Assembly: GCA_038373865.1 (NCBI GenBank) | Contig: JAXGGA010005233.1 | Span: 16,050 to 80,049, forward strand | From: Uloborus plumipes | Taxonomy: Eukaryota; Arthropoda; Arachnida; Araneae; Uloboridae | Length of the DNA stretch: 64,000 nt | Direction: 5' to 3' | Shown: piece by piece, positions 20,590-31,747 of the stretch | How the letters are laid out: every line of letters begins with the position of its first letter | Numbering within the stretch: the stretch's first letter is position 1 | The notes under the pieces: model-generated | The model's input: only the letters and a program-made list of their open reading frames with translations | What the model was told of the DNA's origin: nothing | The model's database searches: none | Made by a program: the position numbers and the translations under genes

Positions 20590-21312
20590 ACTTTTTATAG
20601 GGACTCCGGGTCCCCAAACTTATATTTAGGGAAAGAATCTCCATTGAAAAATAATACTTACACAAAAAAATGACATTTGTGCGATCAAAATTCGCGGAGA
20701 TATTCGAGTTTTAAATGCCAAGGGCCCGTAAACAAATTGACAAAAGAAAATTTTCGCCCTGCCAGAGGAATAACGAGCTTTTAGATTAGGTACGATAAAG
20801 AAATTTGTTTCGTCCATGTCAGAAAACATTCGCTTCTCATTGTATTCAAAAATAAATACAGATGCTACAAGACTACAAAACATAACTAGACAAAGTAAAT
20901 TATTATACAATTTTATACAAAGATATTAAACACACGAAATATGTGAAATCGAAGAAATAATATACAACATTAAACACAGAAATTTTACATTGCTTTCTTG
21001 CAAATCAAAATAAAAATAAAAACAAAATCTGCGAAAACAATACTAAATAACTTTCACAGCTAAATATATTTTAGGAAAATAAAGAATATTTTGTTATTAA
21101 AGAACTCTGAATGGAGCGAATTTCGCGTGCATATGGCCCCCAAAATCGCTTAAAATAACGCTAGTGTAAAGTGGTATAAGTCATAAAGTTTCATGTTTCA
21201 TTTCTCCATGGATTTTGATCGCACAAATGTCATTTTTTTGTGTTAGTATTATTTTTCAATGGAGATTCTTTCCCTAAATATAAGTTTGGGGGCCCGGAGC
21301 CCCTATAAAAAA
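20590..21312. repeat. Inverted repeat, 100-bp arms, 520-bp spacer
   Basis: The left arm (20590-20693) and right arm (21213-21312) are near-perfect reverse complements, for example TCCCTAAATATAAGTTTGGG on the right against CCCAAACTTATATTTAGGGA on the left. A weaker match extends outward on both sides. Likely a foldback or MITE-type element. Its true ends are unclear, and a transposon-like CAGGGTGTTCCAAGTC tip lies at 20433. Confidence 0.7.
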
Positions 21313-21751
21313 TAAATTTTTTATTTCTTAACCAATTATTTTTTTCGCTTCACTTTCCATACTATATACACTATATACACTGCTTATTTGTGCAAAATTT
21401 TGACAAAATATATTAATATTTAGAGGTCGCTCAAACGCCTTGAAATTTCGTGATATTTACAAAAACGTGAACGTAAATATCTATGGAAAAAGTAATCTTT
21501 GTATTTTTGTTCGTCTTACCGTCTTATTTAGGCCTTTATATACACTGAATTATTTGCCCAAAAGTTTAGTAAACAATATTTACATTTAGGAGTACTTCAA
21601 ATTTTGTGATAGTGGCACAAATGTGAACGTAAATAATAATAATAAAGTAACTTTATTGCTTTTTTATATCTCTGAAGAAAAAATGCGTGCAATCACAAAA
21701 TGAACTATATATCTGAAAAACCAATGAAATACAGAAAAGTATGAAAACTAA

Positions 21752-22054
21752 TCAGATGCGGAAAAAATATAAAAAACAAATCAAATACATTAAATATATA
21801 GTAATTCGCTCATTAATTCTTGCAATACTTTTTAAGGTTACTTTTTGCAACTTTAAAACTTTTTCTGTGTTCCTGTACCACCTGAAGAAGACTCTCTGTT
21901 CTTCGTCGTTAGTGATAGTCTTAACAAATGCTTCAATAAGGGCCATGCCACGCTCCGTATTGTCGTTTACAATCCTCAGAGTCTTTGGTAGTATAAAGCC
22001 TGTTGGTACCGTCTGTTTGCGTATTGTGCGCCTGGGAGTGCACGAACGCTTCCA
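21752..22054 (-). CDS. Coding fragment of a recurrent uncharacterised family
   Basis: Minus-strand frame is open from 22075 down to the stop at 21752. A CCCCTTTTTCAG acceptor-like site precedes 22055. The readable part includes LRIVNDNTERGMALIEAFV followed by a DEEQ-containing stretch. This pattern (VNDN.ERG..LI..F....T..EEQ) recalls the C-terminal part of uncharacterised proteins repeatedly annotated in arthropods and cnidarians, which may be transposon-derived. The residues after about 21845 turn low-complexity and may be intron or readthrough. It stops 25 bases short of a Harbinger-like MITE. No function is assigned. A real last exon and a transposon relic are both possible. Confidence 0.35.
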   Translation of the reverse strand, partial: WKRSCTPRRTIRKQTVPTGFILPKTLRIVNDNTERGMALIEAFVKTITNDEEQRVFFRWYRNTEKVLKLQKVTLKSIARINERITIYLMYLICFLYFFRI

Positions 22055-22078
22055 TCTGAAAAAGGGGTGATAGGTTTA

Positions 22079-22469
22079 AGGGTCATTTACACTATGTTCG
22101 AACGGCACATCCGTCACGATTTTTCTTCCCCAGCGGACGGACGTACGTCCTCCAAATAGAGAGAGGCATTCATACTATTTCAAGCACGTGACTGTATTCG
22201 TCCAATAAGAGAAATGGCGCGCTCATCTTGTAGAAACCAATGAAACGCTAGTTCAGCTGGCCTTGAATCGCCAGATGGCGCTTGTACTCGGCTCTGATTG
22301 GTTGCTTGTTTGCTGGACGGACGACCGTCACGACAAATATCTACTTTCGCCGTACGGCGACGGGTTCCGATTGTGACGGCCTGCTGTCATGGCAACGTTG
22401 ATCGAAAACTGGTTTCTGGGGAGAAAAATCGTGACGGACGTGTCGTTCGGACATAGTGTAAATGACCCT
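22079..22469. mobile_element. MITE with TTA target duplication (Harbinger-like)
   Basis: The 391-bp element has about 50-bp inverted repeats (AGGGTCATTTACACTATGTT at the left, reverse complement of GACATAGTGTAAATGACCCT at the right). TTA at 22076-22078 and 22470-22472 is a 3-bp duplication typical of PIF/Harbinger. The GC-rich interior has no gene. Confidence 0.8.
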
Positions 22470-22472
22470 TTA

Positions 22473-23040
22473 GGATGCGCACTACCCGATGCCTTCAGCT
22501 TTTGTTCACTTTCTACTTCCTCGTTGCTTTTTCCCCCTATTTCGAGAAAGTCCGAAGAGACTTCGCGCGTGCGCAGATACAGCGGAGGTCGCACGAAAAA
22601 ATTTTAGACAGTAGCTATCTTGAAGATTCCAATGCTCAGGATCAACAGCTGATATATTTTGAGTTTCTTCTTTACATGAATAAGGACGTTGAAAATGTTC
22701 CAAATAATTTCTCAGTGCTTGCGCAAAAAGGGTTGCTGGGAGCTCTTAGATATTCTTTCCCATTAACAATAAGAATGTGAAAGAAATCACATTCATATGT
22801 TACGAATACCTTTTCTTTGTCCGGCTGCAAGTTTGAACTGGTTGTGAAATATCCATAACTTGAAGCCATAAAGAATCTTTAACACAGATATAACACGAGG
22901 AGCTGCGCCTGGGACACGGAAACATACACCAAGAGAAGGTGCTTCTCTCAAGAAAATCGCACTGAGCTCTAGTATCTTCCTTGTACACTTCTTTTGCATG
23001 GGTCATCAGAAGTTGACTTTGCGCAACTTCCATTACTAGT
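22473..23040. other. Frame-ambiguous region, no supported gene
   Basis: Several overlapping open frames occur on both strands (notably minus 22672-23045 in three frames), each with protein-like patches but none with splice or start support. The left 130 bp are distantly similar to about 24600-24730. Confidence 0.4.
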
Positions 23041-23814
23041 TGCACGTTGCTCTGAATTGGCTCTACTCCTCAACCTCATCATTTCTCACTCCAGGTTTAA
23101 AATTAGAATGTTGTATTCTTGACTATGATTGCTGAAACCGCTTAAAAAGCAGTATTGTAGAGAAAACGGCAGTTGATGGTTCCACGCAATTGCGTGAACA
23201 CCGCATTTGACATTGCACGCAATCAAATACCCCAATTCTGCCTATTTCTTGGTTTATCGGTTAAAATACCGAAAGAACAAGACTAGAATAGACTTTTGTA
23301 ATACCAAAATGTCTACAATATAATGGCAGAACGCACAATATAAAAGTCGCTTCCCTAGTTTTTTTTTCCAAAGTTTAAACGTGCTCCAACTTAAGTACCG
23401 GCACTGCATGTCGTATCGAAACACATACCACGTACGAGCTCAGTAAGTCCCCATTTATCTAACTGGTTATTGTACAGCAGCATTTGCCGTAGCAATTCCA
23501 GTGCCTGACTAACTAACTAGAACCAAAGAAGTAAATCATCAATGCTTGTAGTCCAGATACTAATACTGGTATGAAACACATCGATCCTCCTTCATTTTTC
23601 CAAATATATTTTACATAAGTGCTTCGTTCCAGTGAACTATCAAAGGAAGTCATAGATTTAAACGACTTTTGTAAGTTAACGGCCGATTCAGAGCGAATAG
23701 TTTGCCTTTACCGTTTTATGGACGTTGCCAAATCCTCCCCATTTTAACCCATACTTTGTACTGTAGCAGCTATTATTAAAGTGGCTTTCTGTCACTTATT
23801 GAACCCTGTCTAGA
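23041..23814. other. No gene seen; possible upstream region of 23815
   Basis: Moderately balanced unassigned sequence. If 23815-23919 is a real first exon, its promoter would lie here, but I cannot point to a clear TATA box. Confidence 0.4.
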
Positions 23815-23919
23815 ATGGATGCTAGGTGTTTTAACCGAGTAAACGCATACACCTCAAACAACCGAAGAAAACAGAAACCACAGCCCGAGCTTGCAGCTGC
23901 ATTTTCTACCCAAATGCAG
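23815..23919 (+). CDS. Candidate first coding exon
   Basis: An ATG in good context (AGAATGG, A at -3 and G at +4) opens 35 codons without a stop and runs exactly in phase into CAG|GTAAGA, a near-perfect splice donor at 23920. The peptide starts MDARCFNRVNAYTSNNRRKQ and ends FSTQMQ. It is basic, polar and lacks a signal peptide. The surrounding 200 bp has a more balanced composition than the flanking DNA. I found no matching downstream exon before the sequence degrades at 32,344. A chance ORF ending at a good donor is possible. Confidence 0.33.
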
Positions 23920-24243
23920 GTAAGAGATGATGCAGCTTTGGAACGGGGGGGGGGAGCGTTACAACTCATTTTGAGCTATTATTTTATTGACTAATTACTT
24001 AGTACAGTAAACTAACATTTTGAATTATTCCATTTTATATAAAGAACAATATTATTTCGGGTATTGAAGTTATATACTCCAACTCTCGAAATTACTACTT
24101 TTCAACAGAATTCGACCGCGTTGAGCGACCTCTAAATAGTATTCAATTGAGCTAAAATTTTACCTACATCACATTCATGAATAGTGTAAAAAAACTGCGG
24201 GGTAAGACCGAAGAAATTCAAAAAAAAATTCTTTTGAATCACC

Positions 24244-24245
<2 letters not shown>

Positions 24246-24319
<74 letters not shown>

Positions 24320-24357
24320 TAAATAAATATATATAGATATATATATATATATATATC
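24246..24357. repeat. TA microsatellite with AAAT interruption
   Basis: Alternating TA runs are interrupted by five AAAT units (about 24309-24330) and one AGAT. Confidence 0.95.
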
Positions 24358-24359
24358 TT

Positions 24360-24449
24360 AGGGTGGTAAATAAATATAAGTGAAAAACGGATAATTTTTT
24401 TATGATGGGAATTAACTAGCCGATTGATTTAAACAATTATTTTTTTATA
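24360..24449 (+). repeat. 89/90-bp direct repeat, copy 2
   Basis: Same sequence as 20344-20432 with one extra T. It directly follows the TA microsatellite. A third, diverged version of its second half lies at about 24505-24565 (AGTTAACTAGTCAATTAATT against AATTAACTAGCCGATTGATT). Confidence 0.9.
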
Positions 24450-25110
24450 TATTATAAACAAATGTGCTAACTACGATTTTTAATTTTAATTGGATAAGTA
24501 TATATATATTTATAATGACAGTTAACTAGTCAATTAATTGATTTAATCATTTCTTTCTTCATATTTAACTGACAAATCTACCAAATTACAATTGGTTAAG
24601 CTTACGCGCTTTTGACCCTCTGATAGGGCTAAGCGAGTTTGCATTTCCCCCCTATTATAGGAAAATCAGAAGAGAATTCAGGCATGCGCAAATGCGCGGA
24701 AGGTCGTACGACAAAATATTAGACAGTAAACCTCTATCCTTTAACATCTTCAATAAAGTGCTGCCATCTACTATATTGAGCACAAATTAACTTTTTCCGA
24801 GATAGATTCGGGTTTAACAAAGAGATAAAGCCAAAGTAAACTTCTTTTGAGATGAATTCGGGAATAACAGTACGATGCACGCAAAAAAAAAATTACCCCG
24901 AGTAATACTCAGGAATGACATTTTGGAACATCAGTGCTGTGCCCGAGACAATCTTGGGCAGGATAATTGAAAGGTTAACTTGGCTGTAATATAAAATCAA
25001 ATCAGTTCATTATTTTTGAAACCCCCCTGCATGAGGGAAAATACCTTTGTTTGCAGATAAACTTAGCTGCTGATCTTAAACAGTGACAATTCAACAGCTT
25101 CTGCACACGG

Positions 25111-25825
25111 CAGTGGCATAACTCTGGGGGGTGTTTTGGGGACAACCCCCCCTGAAACGTTGGTCCAAAAAATGCAAAAATGAGATGAAAAAATATAAAA
25201 ACTCCTAGAATGAAAAAATACGTTTCTCCTGCGAATATCATAGTGTTACAGAATTCATTGCCACCCCCTTCCTCTTCCCAGAACCATTAAGGATTGTCTT
25301 TTTTAGGAAATAAATGTCAAAAATTTCCGGAAGTAGGCCTCCAAATCCCCCATTATGATCGAAATTCGTCTGAAATTGCGTTTTTGGAACTTAAATTTCG
25401 AAAAAATCGCCTGGAAGAATTTCTGTATCCTATCATTTTCTTTCACATTATAAAAAATGGCCGGCAATCGCGTTTTACTAATTGAGGAAGGAATCGAACA
25501 TCCTCTCCTTGAACATCACCAAGATGGAGTTTTTAGAGGTACAATTTATGAAAATTACCCGGACCCCTTCCATTTTTCTGCAGTAATATTTCTTAAGACC
25601 ACAGCACAATTCTAGTGTCAGAGGTTGTTACTCTTTAAAAAGCTGTCCGGTTTTTCGAATTTCGGAAGTACGCATTTTCAAGTGCGTACTATGTATATGT
25701 CCACACATACATGCAAACAAAGTGTGGAAAAAAAGGATTGCCACCCCCCCCCGGTTTTTTCAACTTCGTGACGACTTTGAATATACCCCCCCCCCTCCTG
25801 AAACCAACGAGTAGTTACGCCACTG
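25111..25825. mobile_element. hAT-type non-autonomous element with exact 8-bp duplication
   Basis: A 715-bp element with ends CAGTGGCATAACTC and GTAGTTACGCCACTG is flanked by GCACACGG on both sides (25103-25110 and 25826-25833). The CAGTGGCGTAACTA-type tip is a common hAT end. The interior includes long C runs and no transposase. Confidence 0.92.
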
Positions 25826-26096
25826 GCACACGGTATATAATGATAAATTCGTCGTATAATGAGTAGGGACATGAAAAAAGGCTTAGCATTATAACTCGCC
25901 CTCCCTATCCCTCCTCCCCTCCCCTCCTCATTAGTAGGCTTTCCATACCTTCGAGATTATTTGGGACAGCCTTAAGTTTCCAATGCTGTCTTGAACTATG
26001 TCTAATGTCCACGGCTTAGAAAATTTTCTGGCTGACTACTATTTTGCTCTAACATTTTATACCTTCATATCAGTCATTGCGACATAGCTGTGCATT

Positions 26097-27115
26097 AGAG
26101 TGGGCCGAAAAAACTTTCTTTGAAAATTCATTTTTGGATAGTGCGCAAAAGTTACTCCATGAGCTAGTTAGAACTCACCAAAAATTTCTTTAACATTAAA
26201 ATATATATCTAGCCGGCCCCCTTTGGCCCTGAACAACAGAAAAATAAGAGAAAAAAAAAGAATATTTTTGGAAAAAAAATTTCTTTTAAATAAATTCTAA
26301 ATATTTTACTGTAACACAATGAAAATGTTAAATAACGAGCCAGTAAGTGTGCATAACATGTTTTGTCAAATTTGGTGAATATTTGGTGGCGTCGAAAATT
26401 AGAGAAAAATGAAAAACAAAAATTGGATTTTGTAAAAAATCAGTATGGTAAGAATTCAACTGCTTTCTTTTATGGCAAGACATAACCAATACAAATACTG
26501 TTATTCAGTGTTCAGATATTTTATTTTTATCATACCCAAAGCCTAAATAGTGTGGTCAGTTTTATTAAACTTCACCACTGGATTATTTTTGCAATATTTT
26601 TGATGCTGTCCGATACGTCCAGAATATGAATAGTGTCCCTTGTTGTAACCATCCAGGATGAGGTAAAGGTCTTTTAGCGTATTCCTGAAGTAAACGAATT
26701 TCCCCGAATTTCCATCTCGTAAGCTTCAAAGGAAATATTTTTTGATACTCATGAACTCTAAATTGTAAGACATTATTTCTTAATTGGCAGTAAAGTTTTC
26801 TTTAGAAGCACCAGCATCAGTTGAGTGTCTTCTAAAAACCAGGGGGAAAAACTGGAATCGGAGGGAGGTGAAAAAATGAACGTCTAATATAGGAAAATTT
26901 TTATTTGAGTGAACAGTTGTTTAAATCAGTGAGCAGATATCACTTAAAATTTATTATGTGTGAGCATTTATAACTGTGATATATTTATTTATTCAGTTAG
27001 TTTTGAAACTACTTTTTATTTATTTATTTATTTTAGGGCTTAACAGGAGTATCTATCAACTTTTCCAAACTATCCAAAAACAAATGTTCAAAAAACGTTT
27101 TTTTCGGCCAACCCT
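26097..27115. mobile_element. DNA transposon with about 60-bp inverted repeats
   Basis: Left AGAGTGGGCCGAAAAAACTT and right (reverse complement) AGGGTTGGCCGAAAAAAACG keep matching inward through TTTTTGGATAGT. About 1.0 kb. A minus-strand frame at about 26590-26795 is open and protein-like (RWKFGEIRLLQEYAKRPLPH) but unrecognised, possibly a transposase relic. Confidence 0.6.
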
Positions 27116-27905
27116 GCAGACCGTTCGTTGCGATTGTACATAGGCATTCCAAAATCTTATGCTGCTCGGCAAGTATGCAAAGCAGGTTTATGCTGGTTAA
27201 TGTGATTTGAAATAAAAATTAAATTGAACTGCCAGTATAACTACTCAATATTTCTGGAGAATTATTTCACTTGTAGGGCAGTTTCCAGAGAAAGCAGAAG
27301 CTTATTTTCAAAGTTTGCTCAAAAAATGCATATCTTGAGAATCTCCAAGAGATATATTTACCAATGTTATTTAACTCTAAAGACTACATTCAGGAGCTGA
27401 CGTTCATTCTCAGTGCTAGAAAAAATAAGACGAAGAGCTCGATTGGTGTATGATTCTTTAAGCTTACTAAACTCAATTTCGAAACAGCTGATTATGTTGA
27501 TAAGTTGATTGGTCAAACTGTACTGTAACAGAGCTTTCTCTTACAATGTACCTAAAAAGACTTGAAAGAAATGTGCGAATATCAGCTTACAGAATTAACT
27601 TTCGAGGAATTTTCCTATACAAACTGGCTGTTGAACATTTTGTAAAACACACATATCTTAAACTGCAATGAAAGTTTGGTGAAACTACACGAAATGAATA
27701 CATTCGTGCTGAACTTCAAGCTAGAAAATAACTACCAACGCTTTACCAAAAGTGTTTGGTCTGAAGACCTTTATTTTTTATTCCCAGACTCACAGTACAA
27801 TATATTTTAAAATTCGAAAATTGGATGCACAAACCTTTCGTTTCCACATAAGGTAAAGGTCCAGCTAGCATAGCATGTTTAATACTGCCCCCACCATAAA
27901 TGACA
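27116..27905. other. No supported gene; possible coding relic
   Basis: Short protein-like patches occur on the + strand near 27550-27730, for example YLKRLERNVRISAYRINF followed by a stop and then KFGETTRNEYIRAELQARK. They are too broken to name. Confidence 0.3.
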
Positions 27906-28075
27906 GACTGAACATCTTGTAAACAATAATATAATGTATGTGTTGTGTTCACGGAGTAGGAAGACTGACATCTTGTAAACAATAATATAATGTATGTGTT
28001 GTGTTCACGGAGTAGGAAGACTGACATCTTGTAAACAATAATATAATGTATGTGTTGTGTTCACGGAGTAGGAAG
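27906..28075 (+). repeat. 56-bp tandem repeat, three copies
   Basis: Units start at 27906, 27963 and 28019 with GACTGACATCTTGTAAACAA. The first has one extra A, and the copies are otherwise essentially identical, so the expansion is recent or a read artefact. Confidence 0.95.
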
Positions 28076-28109
28076 AAGGAGAGAAATGTTCTACGGATGC
28101 GCTAGTTTG

Positions 28110-28923
28110 AAAGTGGCAACGAATTCTCACCGCCGCCAGAGGACGCTGCTCGACAAACGCTCCCTATCTCCTACGGGAATCAACGTAAATGATACTGAAT
28201 CTGTCATCTTTTTAAATGCTGCTATGGGAAAAAAAATTTTTTTTTTTTTCAACTGGATTTTGGTGTAAACCATCGATTAACATTATGAACTGAATATGAC
28301 TTTGATCCCACTGAAATTTTGCCGTATTTTTTAAGAAAGATGCTTAATTGATCGCATCTAGCTACTTGCCAAATTTGACATATATGCGACTGTATGTGAC
28401 ATTTTTTTTGCATTGTACGATATAATTTTTGCCGAGAATCAGTTCTCTAAATTGTTGATTAAGCATGAGGGAAAAAATTAATTATGTCGGTATTTAATTT
28501 TGTTATTAATTTTATATATTTAGTAGACAAAATAATTATTAGTTGAAATATATTTATTAAATATATTTAGTTCGTAATGTTAATCGATGGTTTGAGCAAA
28601 ATTCCAATTAAAAAAAAATTCTTGCCAACAGCAGTCTTTAAAAAATGATAGATTCTGTCAGATTTGGCAAGTTGGTAAGTGCATTCGATTAAACCTATTT
28701 CTCAAAGAATACGGCACCTATTTTCGTGGGATGAAAATCATATTTAATTCATGTCAATCGAAGATTTACACCAAAATCCAGTTGAAAAAAAAATTTTTTT
28801 CTTTCCCATAGCAGCATTTAAAAAGATGACAGATTCAGTATCATTTACACTGATTCCCGTAGGAGATAGGGAGCGTTTGTCGAGCAGCGTCCTCTGGCGG
28901 CGGTGAGAATTCGTTGCCACTTT
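28110..28923. repeat. Palindromic element, about 275-bp arms, nested copy in spacer
   Basis: The left arm 28110-28385 pairs with the right arm 28646-28923 (AAAGTGGCAACGAATTCTCA against TGAGAATTCGTTGCCACTTT). Identity is highest over the outer 170 bp. The spacer carries a third, diverged inverted copy of part of the left arm (about 28574-28645, with AATGTTAATCGATGGTTT). Probably a MITE or foldback element that recombined or nested. Confidence 0.8.
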
Positions 28924-29092
28924 TAGATAGCAGAGATTTAGCTCCTCCCCTTTAACCTCCTTGGTTGCGTTGTTGCTATCCAATTTTTGAAATATTGAGA
29001 TGGGTTTTCAGTGCAGGAAAATTCGACTGGTTTGTATGCTAATAAGATCGAAGTAAAAGTTACTATTTTGAAGTCAGTAATAGCGATCGCTG

Positions 29093-29135
29093 ATTGGCTG
29101 TGGCCTATAAGTACTTGATGTTCTCCACTCTCAAT
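29093..29135 (+). promoter_or_regulatory. Promoter-like block: inverted CCAAT box plus TATA box
   Basis: ATTGG at 29093 (inverted CCAAT) is followed by TATAAGTA at 29106 and a TCAATCT initiator-like site about 25 bases further. The surrounding 28930-29238 and 31748-32200 are less AT-rich than the rest. It may be a gene promoter or the U3 of an LTR-type element. The transcribed region would be split by the hAT insertion at 29239. Confidence 0.35.
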
Positions 29136-29238
29136 CTCTTGCTTTTCACTCACTACACCAGCCCATTCGACTCGAGTCTGAGGCCGTTTTTTGTCCTGGA
29201 AAGAGTGCCCGCTTGTTTGTATTGCCGCGCAGGTAGCT

Positions 29239-31747
29239 TAGGGTGGTTCACAAACCTATGGTAAAAAAAAAATTTTGTCCTAGAGGTCACGGCGGTGGCT
29301 CATTTTTTTACCTTTATCCACCCTAATATACTGCCAAAATTTCAACCTCCTACTTCATTAAAAAGACGGTGCTCAAAGCTCAAACAGTTCTCCAGTTTTT
29401 GTCAATTTCAAACGTTTTTCGGTTAGCGGCAAAAAAAAAAAAAAAAAAAATCCCGGGTGTTTGCTATCATTTTTGCTGATTCTTATGTTAAATGATCCCC
29501 TGAATCCTAATATGGCCACCCTTTCCCCCCATTGCCTCCCACTCTTCGAAAATAGCGCTTCCCTCCCCTCCTATTTTCATCAGATTTCAACAATTTCATA
29601 CATATTATTTGGAGGGAAAGGAAGCAGTATATTTACCATTAACATTCTTCTATAGGGCTAAAGAGGTGAAAAGTTCAAAATCATAAACACTTTTCGCAAG
29701 TTAGGAGACTCATGGGGGTATCCTCCCCCCTCCGTAAAATATTTAACACATCATCAACAACTCATTTTTTCTAGCTTCAAAATTTTACACTTATTTTTTG
29801 TTGCAACACAATAATATTGGACTGCTTCTATGACTCCCACGTCCAAAAAAATTTTCAAGCTGTAAAATTTTTTCTAAAATCTTGGATACATCGCATGTTA
29901 CATATGAGTAGCACCGCAGATTTAACTCAGTAAAGAACCTTTCAGTATTATTTATATTCATTCCAGTTATGTTCGAGTGATTACCGTGAACGGGGAAATG
30001 GAGATCATGTTTGGATTTAGTGGGGCATATTACATAAGAAACAGCAAAAATAGTGTCAGATACATTTGAAGTTCATTTTGTGCCAAGCAGTGTTGTTATG
30101 CTGAAATTTTCTAGAAGTTTTTAAACAAAGCCAAAATATTTAAACTTATTGCTATGCAATTCAACTTTCTATGTATATTAATATATAGATTTTTTGAGAG
30201 ACTTTTAGTATTGAATATTTTATTGTCTCAGCAAGGATAAAGTACTCGATTTTCTTCAACAGCAAGTAAAAGAAACTGCTTATTGTCCTCATTATTGAAA
30301 AAAATTCTGTTAAATTCTTGAATTATTTGAACATTTACCTCAGCAACATTATTTACCATTATTTATTTACTTTAATTTTTTTCTTTTCATTTTGTGATTG
30401 ATATTGTATTTGCATTCGTTGGGGCGTAGGACGAAGAATGTTAGAAAATAATCTCTAATATTCATGTTTGAAAAAAATCCAATTGTTCTGTACTACACTT
30501 GTTATATTTCACATCTTTATTCTTATAATAACTTGCTTTTCTTTGAACTAGAATTTGATACGAAAAACTAAGTCAAACTAATTAATTTACCAGAAAGGTG
30601 TCACAAGTACTTTAATAAAACTGTCCTAGTTGTTATTTCAATTTCCAGGTCGTTCATATCTTATAAGGTTTTTTCCAAGTTCAGATATTCCCAGAAGTTT
30701 TAATAGCAAATGGAGCATCTATTAGTGTTCAATCTATTTGTTGTACTGTACAGAAAGGCGCTGAAACTGTAAAGTGTTGTACCTACGTAATTTCTCTCAT
30801 GTTTAAATGAAAAATCTCTTTCTTATACAGGAACATAAATATTTTGAGGCCTATAAGAGACTGGATTTTCTTAGATAGGCTCCCTATTTGTCTAATGGTA
30901 ACTCAATTATCTCTTTATAATCAGCAAGAGTGATTATAGATTTATCTATAGATTTATAAAAAGCTCACAGTTGAAGCTTCAAACTTGTTAAAGTATTTTT
31001 TTTAAAGTTCTATGTGCAACATTCTTTTTTTTCTTTTTTTTTGTTTAATTCTTTGCCAAACATTTTTTCGCTTTAATGTTATTAAAAAGAATAGAACTTG
31101 TGAGGAATATGATGGCCAAAGTAAGCATGAAGTAAATATCTTCGCCTAAATTTCAGATTAGTTCTATGCCAGACAAGCTATAATTGTTTATTTTGTGCAA
31201 ATAGTTTTTATAATTTAATTCATTCTTCTTGTGATAATGTTAGCACTATTAGTTTAAAACTTTAAATCTTGCAATTTTTTTCTCTGCATCCCAAAACTTT
31301 AAAAACATAAAAAATATTTTGCACAGTTCTTCCACAACTCTGTTTTGGCAAGCGTAAGTTTTGAAAATCATACCACAACATGTAGACAAATAGTACTGCA
31401 ATCTACATTGTATGCTGTTATCTATACTAAATAATCAATTGTATCCAAGGTGTTGCTATATAGATTCAAACGATTAAGAAACTTTTCAATTGTTTGAACT
31501 AATATTTATGCGTTGAAAAATGAGAATAATTGAAAAAAAATCTCTTCCAAGAAAATGGTCTCTTTAGTCTGAAAAACTCAAAAATCGTGAAAATTACGAA
31601 AAGCTGAAAAATGAAGGGTGTTTGAGCACCATCTTCCATTAAGAGTAGGGTGCTGAAATTTTAGGGGAGTGATCTCATACATAAATGTAAAAAAAGTAGG
31701 GTGCGCCTTGGTTCGTAGCTAAAAAAAAATTTTTTTGAACCACCCTA
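29239..31747. mobile_element. 2.5-kb hAT-type insertion with exact 8-bp duplication
   Basis: The ends TAGGGTGGTTCA and TGAACCACCCTA are perfect inverted repeats. AGGTAGCT occurs immediately outside both (29231-29238 and 31748-31755). This combination marks a hAT-superfamily insertion. The 2,509-bp interior is AT-rich with only tiny open frames, so I see no transposase. It is either a long non-autonomous copy or very decayed inside. The intact ends and duplication suggest it is fairly young. Confidence 0.9.

Noticed and set aside
27743..28027. 94-codon minus-strand frame
   Set aside because: Half of it is translation of the 56-bp tandem repeat.
28744..28983. 79-codon minus-strand frame sharing peptide sequence with 28050-28268
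   Set aside because: The shared peptide comes from the two arms of the palindrome, not from paralogous genes.
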